The notes under the pieces are model-generated. The model saw only the letters and a program-made list of their open reading frames with translations. It made no database searches and was not told the origin of the DNA. From G963663495 sp963663495 (GTDB lineage Bacteria; Bacteroidota; Rhodothermia; Rhodothermales; Bin80), in NCBI GenBank assembly GCA_963663495.1, contig OY760427.1, positions 1,116,001 through 1,180,000 of the forward strand: a DNA stretch of 64,000 bases, in the 5' to 3' direction. Shown piece by piece: positions 59,191 to 64,000 of the stretch; positions within the stretch are counted from its first letter, which is position 1, and every line of letters starts with the position of its first letter. The position numbers and the translations under genes were made by a program.

Positions 59191-60547
59191 CGTGATTTAC
59201 GGTGTCGTTGCCGTGTTGCAGGCAGATTCAGGCGCGTTTCTCCTTACTGAACAGCCTATATGAGCCCTTTTTGCACGCGCTGACACCGCGGTAGCGGATT
59301 CATGCGTACCATCTGCAGGTATGCTAACCTTCCACGCGGGTGTAACGACCTAAACGCGCCAATCCTATCATCCAATACCGCACGCATCGTACCACGATCG
59401 AACTCCTGTTCCGGCAGTAGGCAGTCTTATTGGCAGGACTGATCACGGTACGCGTGATTTACGGCCTCGTTGGCGCGTTTTCGGCGGTTTTGGGTGCTAT
59501 TCAGTCCGGTGAACATCTGAGAACAGCCCTTTTGGGCGCTCCGATACGGCTTTGGCTGGGGCATGCGTGTCCTCCGCTCATGGCGAGTGACGCGTTACAT
59601 CGTCTACAGAGGCCTTACACCGCGCCTCTATAGCGCTATTACCCCCTAATTGGCGGCCGAACCTGTCACATAGCACGATCCAGCACCCATTATCGCACGC
59701 ACCGTGGCATTGCACGACCGTATCCATCTTTCAGCATATACTATCGCTGCGGTGCTGTACGCGTTTCTACAGTAGAGCTGCTTACAGCTTCGGTGGTTTG
59801 TCCAGGATAATATTGTCCTGCTTAACGACTCCACCTCACTAATTGACCTGCACGCATGATTTACGGCCTCGTTGGCGTGTTGCAGGCAGATTCAGGCACG
59901 TTTTTCCTTACTGAACAGCCTATATGAGCCCTTTTGCACGCATGCACACCGTGGTAGCGGCTTCAAACGTGCCATCTGCAGGCATCGTGGACAGCCACGC
60001 GTGTATGTAGCAACGTAAACCCGTCAATCCTACCAACCACGCTACGATGCGCCCTCCAATTCCGCACGCATCGTACCACGACCGAACTCATGTTCCGGCA
60101 AGCACTTATGGATCGTACGCGCTGCAATAATGCTGATGATAATTACGACACCTTCCTGGTACAGGGTAGTCTTTTCACATTCGCCTTGGCTCCCTTGATG
60201 ACTACCCCTCCGCGCACAGCCGTAGGCTCCTTATTGGCCGGATAGATCACCGTACGCGTGATCTACCGCCTCGTTGGCATGTTTTCGGCACATTTGGACC
60301 CCATTTAGCCCGCTTACCGTCTGATGAGAGCCCTTCTGGGCCCTCCGATACGGCTTTGGCGGGGACATGCGTGCCCTCCAGATACATCTCCGCCTGCTCC
60401 GCTTATCGCGAAGTGACACGTTACATCGTCTACGGAGGCCTTACACTACGCCTCTATAGCGCTGTTACCCCCTAAGTGGCAGCCGAACCCGTCACACAGC
60501 ACGATCCTGCCCCCATTATCGCACGCATCGTGGTACTGTACACGCTT
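59191..60547 (-). repeat. Two tandem copies of the IS256-type non-coding tail
   Basis: 59191-59766 and 59855-60547 are alike over most of their length (the second has ~110 bp extra). Each contains two related subunits starting with GTGATYTACSG (59191, 59453, 59855, 60257). The first tail ends against a ~60-bp decayed piece of the transposase 3' end (stop at 59767), so it is the tail of an older, mostly deleted copy. Highly conserved blocks include CTTACTGAACAGCCTATATG and CGCACGCATCGTACCACGA. No protein frame. Confidence 0.75.
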
Positions 60548-61786
60548 CTACAGTAGAACTGCTTGTAGTTCCGGCAGGTGGTCTGCACAGGGTAGGATCT
60601 TCATGCTCCATGTCTCCGACTCCCTATTGGCCATGGCTGCCCATCGTTGACGTTGACTCGAATTCATCCAACGCGCGACATTCCGGCATCGTTGAGCAAT
60701 CAAACTGTTCAGGTTCTCCATGATGTTATTGGTCTGCAAACTGCGTCCCAGTTCCTCCGCCACCCCCAGTCTATGGAGCGTCAAAGTCTCTTCCAACCCC
60801 TCAGACAAGCTGTTCGATGCCTTGGGATGGGACTCCTTCAACCCCTTTTTTATGCTCAGAAGCGCCTCCTTTGCCTTGTCGTAATTCGGCTCGTCGTACG
60901 CCTGCTGCAACTCCCCCCGAACCCGCACCTTTTCGTCCTCTTTCTCAATGTAACTCACCACATTCTCTCGCTTATGCCAAGTACACCGCTGTACCTGTGC
61001 CTTATCACCAAATACCGCTTTCACCGCCTTCCGGAGCCCTTTGGAACCATCTAAGATGACCAAAAGCCCCTTATCATACCGCAGCCCGCGATCAATCAAA
61101 TCCTGCAGCAGCCCTTGTACCGCCTCGGCGTTCTCTGTCGCCGTCTCCACCATCCCTACTACTATCTTCTCGCCCTTATCCGTAATCCCTACACAAATCA
61201 ATACCTGCACCCCCTGAAAGTACTTGCCGTCCAGCAGCAACGCTACAAACGTGTTCTCCGCCAGATTACGCTCCTCCTGCTCCTTCAATACCTGTGCACT
61301 GTAACTCTTGTACTTGCGACTGATTGAGGAAGCGCTCAATCCAAAACTGCCAACAAACTCCGTTGCCACCTTCTTGTAGTTCCGCTGGCTAATACCATAC
61401 ACAATTTTCCGGGCGATACGCTTCACCATATTCGGATTCGGCTTGTGCAACAATTTGTAGGTCTCCAGAGGACGCGCTTTACCCTTCACCCGGTCCTGTA
61501 CACGCGGCACACTCACCTTTACCCGCTCATCTCCAATCATGATAGAGCCCGGTCTGCTCCCCCACCGCTCGTACCGCCCCTTGTGCTGCTTATTGTTGTC
61601 GCGCTTTCTGCGCACACCGCAGAGAGACTTTACCTCGGCTTCCATGACCGCAAGAAAAAACGCCAGTTGCATCGTGCCAAGATGCTCTACTAACAGCTTC
61701 AGGGAATCAATCCCCGTGTCTAGTATCTTCTGGAGACCCTCCGGTAGTGTGCCGGGGTTTTCTATCTGCATGACATCTTTGGACAT
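60548..61786 (-). CDS. IS256 (mutator) family transposase
   Basis: 412 residues, apparently intact. An N-terminal DNA-binding part (~1-160) precedes the DDE core: FVALLLDGKYFQ (D186), GLLVILDGSKGLRKAV (D246), CTWHKRENVVSYI and NNIMENLNSLIAQRCRNVARW (E357). It starts 3 bases after the stop of its paralogue upstream, so the two are surely co-translated. It is followed by a long non-coding tail rather than an immediate element end. Confidence 0.93.
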   Translation of the reverse strand: MSKDVMQIENPGTLPEGLQKILDTGIDSLKLLVEHLGTMQLAFFLAVMEAEVKSLCGVRRKRDNNKQHKGRYERWGSRPGSIMIGDERVKVSVPRVQDRVKGKARPLETYKLLHKPNPNMVKRIARKIVYGISQRNYKKVATEFVGSFGLSASSISRKYKSYSAQVLKEQEERNLAENTFVALLLDGKYFQGVQVLICVGITDKGEKIVVGMVETATENAEAVQGLLQDLIDRGLRYDKGLLVILDGSKGLRKAVKAVFGDKAQVQRCTWHKRENVVSYIEKEDEKVRVRGELQQAYDEPNYDKAKEALLSIKKGLKESHPKASNSLSEGLEETLTLHRLGVAEELGRSLQTNNIMENLNSLIAQRCRNVARWMNSSQRQRWAAMANRESETWSMKILPCADHLPELQAVLL

Positions 61787-61789
61787 AGG

Positions 61790-62851
61790 TCAGTTATCGT
61801 TTGTCTGATTGATGGAAGGAAACAATGCTGATCGCATCGCTGGAAGATACGCAGCGCGGGGCAATCTTCGCATGTGTGACTCTATCTCAAGAAGCAACAA
61901 CGCCAGACAAGCACGGCGTTTGTCTGGCGGCATCCACAAGCGAACATCGCGTAGTCGCCGCACCAGCTTCTTGGAGACATGGGCCACACAACGAGTACTT
62001 CGAAGGCTCGGACTCAACTGTTCATACAGTCCTGTCCGGTGCAGTGTCAGCGTCCTATCCAGACCCCGCAAGAGCCACCGGGCCGCAGACCGGTTACACA
62101 CCAAAAGGTCCGTATGGATCTGCATCAACGCTGCATGCGCCACCTTCGGATCCGGCACGGCGAAAGCACGCGTGATCGCCCCCCGAATGTGCCGCCCGTC
62201 CTGCTCGGACAGATAACTCACTACACGCGTGCGCTTGTGCATCTGGCAGTGTTGCTGCTGCATACCGGTACCCAAGCACTCTTGCAGTACGCCGGTCAGC
62301 GAGGTCACATCAGGAGTGATGCAGAAGAGCCCCCGATCTGCGCACAAACCGCGCTCCAACAAGCCTTGTAACAAGTGTTGCACGCGCTCCGCATCGTGCA
62401 ACGGAGCCTCCACAAAGCCCAGAATGCGCCGATAACCCTCAATGGTAGCGGCCATGCACACGACTATGGGTCGCCCCCACACTTCCATGGCATCAAGCCA
62501 AAGGATTACGTGCTCTTCTTCACACAACGGGCGCGTATCAAACACCTGCCGCGCCTGCTCGCACGCCGCAGCATCATCATCGTACCCCAATGCCAAGCCT
62601 CCCGGAGACTCCGGAGACTCTGGAGCACGGACGCTATTTTCCTCCTCGGAAGGTGCTTCTGCCAACTGCTCCCCAGTGCCGTCTGGAGCCGCATTATCCG
62701 ACGGAAGCATAACATCCTCTTCCAGACTAGACGTCAACTGCTGCACACACTGGGTGAGGTGCCGCAACAAGTCAAATTGCAGCTGCCGACCGGACGCGCC
62801 GGTATGACGCAGCCCCTGAATGAGCTGCGATAAATCATCTGATAAACTCAT
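61790..62851 (-). CDS. IS256-transposase paralogue lacking catalytic residues (companion protein)
   Basis: 353 residues. From ~110 to the end it aligns collinearly with the transposase encoded just downstream: EEHVILWLDAMEV with FVALLLDGKYF, QHCQMHKRTRVVSYL with RCTWHKRENVVSYI, LDRTLTLHRTGLYEQLSPSL with LEETLTLHRLGVAEELGRSL. The first Asp is kept (D120), but the second aligns to a changed TPDVTS (P180-D181) and the Glu is replaced (CVAHVS, A290). The N-terminal DNA-binding region is replaced by ~110 residues of leucine-rich helix and acidic linker. The frame is undamaged, so it seems maintained. Likely a regulatory or structural partner of the transposase. Confidence 0.8.
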   Translation of the reverse strand: MSLSDDLSQLIQGLRHTGASGRQLQFDLLRHLTQCVQQLTSSLEEDVMLPSDNAAPDGTGEQLAEAPSEEENSVRAPESPESPGGLALGYDDDAAACEQARQVFDTRPLCEEEHVILWLDAMEVWGRPIVVCMAATIEGYRRILGFVEAPLHDAERVQHLLQGLLERGLCADRGLFCITPDVTSLTGVLQECLGTGMQQQHCQMHKRTRVVSYLSEQDGRHIRGAITRAFAVPDPKVAHAALMQIHTDLLVCNRSAARWLLRGLDRTLTLHRTGLYEQLSPSLRSTRCVAHVSKKLVRRLRDVRLWMPPDKRRACLALLLLEIESHMRRLPRAAYLPAMRSALFPSINQTNDN

Positions 62852-62962
62852 AAGTGATCATGGATCCGTATGGTGAAAAGGCTTAGGAAACCCAAGCCAA
62901 CACCGAACCAATAATCACTTTTTCAGCCAACAAGGAATGGCACGCCGCCCCTAATAGATGGC

Positions 62963-63130
62963 AATTATATAGCATGCGTACCCACGTGTTGAGTTATTTG
63001 AAATAATTGCAGTTTGTTCGTGAAAAGCGGGAACCGATTATGAAAAACTGGCGAAAGCCATCCTGTCTGCACCACCAAAGCACAAAAAGTAACTCCTGCG
63101 AAAACGCGTGGCACTCAGCCATATAACTCC
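62963..63130 (-). repeat. 168-bp repeat, inverted copy of 10695-10862
   Basis: Minus strand begins GGAGTTATATGGCTGAGTGC at 63130 and matches 10695-10862 with few changes, ending at the right terminal repeat of the IS256-type element. The rest of 62852-63305 holds the upstream region of the companion gene and no other recognisable feature. Confidence 0.8.
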
Positions 63131-63305
63131 AAAAAAATCGTCAGTTCACGCATAAAAAAACGATCTCAGGTTCTGGAGAATGGACTTATCGCCCTGAATA
63201 GTTCTAAAAGTCGCCAATTCGGTACGCACGATACCTCGAAATTCATCAGACAAGGCAAAACTTGGGCACTTGGGTTTGTGCGCTCTGACGCACAAAGACG
63301 GTGCA

Positions 63306-63878
63306 TTATAGTAAATCCCTGATCATCAGACCCTCAAGGGCGATTGGAAGCCAATGAGAAAAGGCGGCAGGGTTCTCGGCTAATGCAACCCGCAGCGCAG
63401 GTATCGTAATCCATTTCCAGTCCGACACCTCGTCAGGGTTCGGGGTGGGAGCACCATCGTATCGTCCTATAACTACATGATCGTACTCGTGCTCCGTGAG
63501 TCCGCCTTCCAAGTCCGCGTGGTAGACAAAGCCAAATACAGCCTCCAGCGAACAGTCAAAGCCCATCTCCTCGTGGAGTCTGCGGCGTGCAGACGCTGCT
63601 ACGACTTCTCCTGGTCCAGGATGACCGCAGCAAGTATTGGACCAGAGTCCGGGCGAGTGGTACTTGCCTGCGGCCCGCTTCTGCAGAAGCAAGCGATCCG
63701 CCTTGTCGAATACGAACACGGAAAATGCGCGGTGCAGCGTACCGCTAATATGGGCTTCCATCTTTTCCAGAACAGCCAGCTCCTGGTCATTCCTATCAAC
63801 GGCAACCAAGAGAGGCCGGAGATCAGTAGTCTCGATGGACGATTCCGACAGTGTGTTGTTAAAATGTTTATAGTGCAT
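63306..63878 (-). CDS. idi: Isopentenyl-diphosphate delta-isomerase, type I
   Basis: 190 residues of the Nudix-fold IDI: interconverts isopentenyl and dimethylallyl diphosphate. Seen: LHRAFSVFVFDKADRLLLQKRA, KYHSPGLWSNTCCGHPGPGE (catalytic Cys and metal His), RRLHEEMGFDC and EHEYDHVVIGRYDG (Glu pair), with WKWI near the end. ATG 63878 (MHYKHFNN) is preferred; a GTG at 63899 is in frame. No other isoprenoid gene is in view; nothing recognisable lies between it and the window end. Confidence 0.93.
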   Translation of the reverse strand: MHYKHFNNTLSESSIETTDLRPLLVAVDRNDQELAVLEKMEAHISGTLHRAFSVFVFDKADRLLLQKRAAGKYHSPGLWSNTCCGHPGPGEVVAASARRRLHEEMGFDCSLEAVFGFVYHADLEGGLTEHEYDHVVIGRYDGAPTPNPDEVSDWKWITIPALRVALAENPAAFSHWLPIALEGLMIRDLL

Positions 63879-64000
63879 TCCAAGCCGTACTAACCGCACA
63901 ACGAGCGCTTCTTCGACCGCTAAGGTATCTGGAGCACCCCTTTGCCGCGTCAGCTGCGTTCCCGTTCCTCATATGTTTGGCTATGGTATCCAGGACCTGA

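Larger units (their letters stand above)
59014..62968 (-). mobile_element. IS256-type element with two transposase-like genes and long non-coding tail
   Basis: Bracketed by imperfect ~48-bp inverted repeats (59014-59062 and 62920-62968; both read TATATAATT, then GGCGGCGTGCCATTCC outward-in). Inside, on the minus strand, lie a transposase paralogue (62851-61790), the transposase (61786-60548) and ~1.4 kb of non-coding, internally repeated DNA. The outer borders are inferred; no target duplication could be tested because a TnpB element abuts the left end. Confidence 0.55.

Noticed and set aside
59191..60547. CRISPR-like or tandem repeat array
   Set aside because: Units are hundreds of bases long and diverged, with no short identical repeats, spacers or cas genes.

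Overview
The window looks like a chromosomal contig from a Bacteroidota-lineage bacterium, most plausibly a Rhodothermota/Balneolota-like group. The reasons are: SusC/RagA-type and carboxypeptidase-regulatory TonB-dependent receptors, a DUF4249 lipoprotein, a type IX secretion sorting domain, the ileS - DksA-like - lspA gene order, and a DksA homologue of the Bacteroidota RVTGKPI type. Assignment is by family content only.

Layout. Positions 2-8294 hold a TonB receptor tail plus DUF4249 lipoprotein, a decayed susC interrupted by mobile DNA, and an enolase-superfamily sugar-acid dehydratase. Positions 8381-12122 hold an IS1634-family element and a TnpB element. Positions 12340-15103 encode a BlaI/BlaR1-like repressor and M56 sensor pair behind a perfect palindrome. 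Positions 16243-21080 hold a sialate O-acetylesterase, a truncated sulfatase, IS66 debris, and an ORF-less group II intron. Positions 21576-26506 hold a beta-helix T9SS protein and its TonB receptor. Positions 26945-36701 are a nested mobile-element island: IS1634 inside a DruA(DUF4338)-IS4 transposase, and IS1380 inside IS66, with target duplications that reconstruct both interrupted genes. Positions 36702-40658 hold a truncated GH67 alpha-glucuronidase, an intact DctPQM-type TRAP transporter and a serine-hydrolase tail. Positions 40784-41092 are an initiator tRNA split by a 236-nt group I intron. Positions 41221-57589 are an intact housekeeping block: DUF1015, serA, serC, pntAA-AB-B, thioesterase, tesA-like, ABC/FtsX, yggS-like, purine nucleoside phosphorylase, ileS, DksA-like, lspA. 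Positions 57729-63130 hold a second, broken TnpB element and an IS256-type element with an extra, apparently catalytically dead transposase paralogue and long duplicated non-coding tails. An idi gene closes the window.

How it works together. The catabolic parts (glucarate-dehydratase-like enzyme, GH67, TRAP transporter, acetylesterase, sulfatase, SusC) suggest a past ability to use acetylated/sulfated uronic-acid polysaccharides. SusC, the sulfatase, GH67 and the serine hydrolase are all broken at mobile-element ends. The housekeeping block is free of frameshifts, so the many lesions in mobile genes look like real decay rather than sequencing error.

The most notable observations are the group I intron in tRNA-fMet, the IS256-type element with a dead companion transposase, the DruA-IS4 fusion transposases, and the ORF-less group II intron whose domain V shows compensatory changes against a second local fragment.
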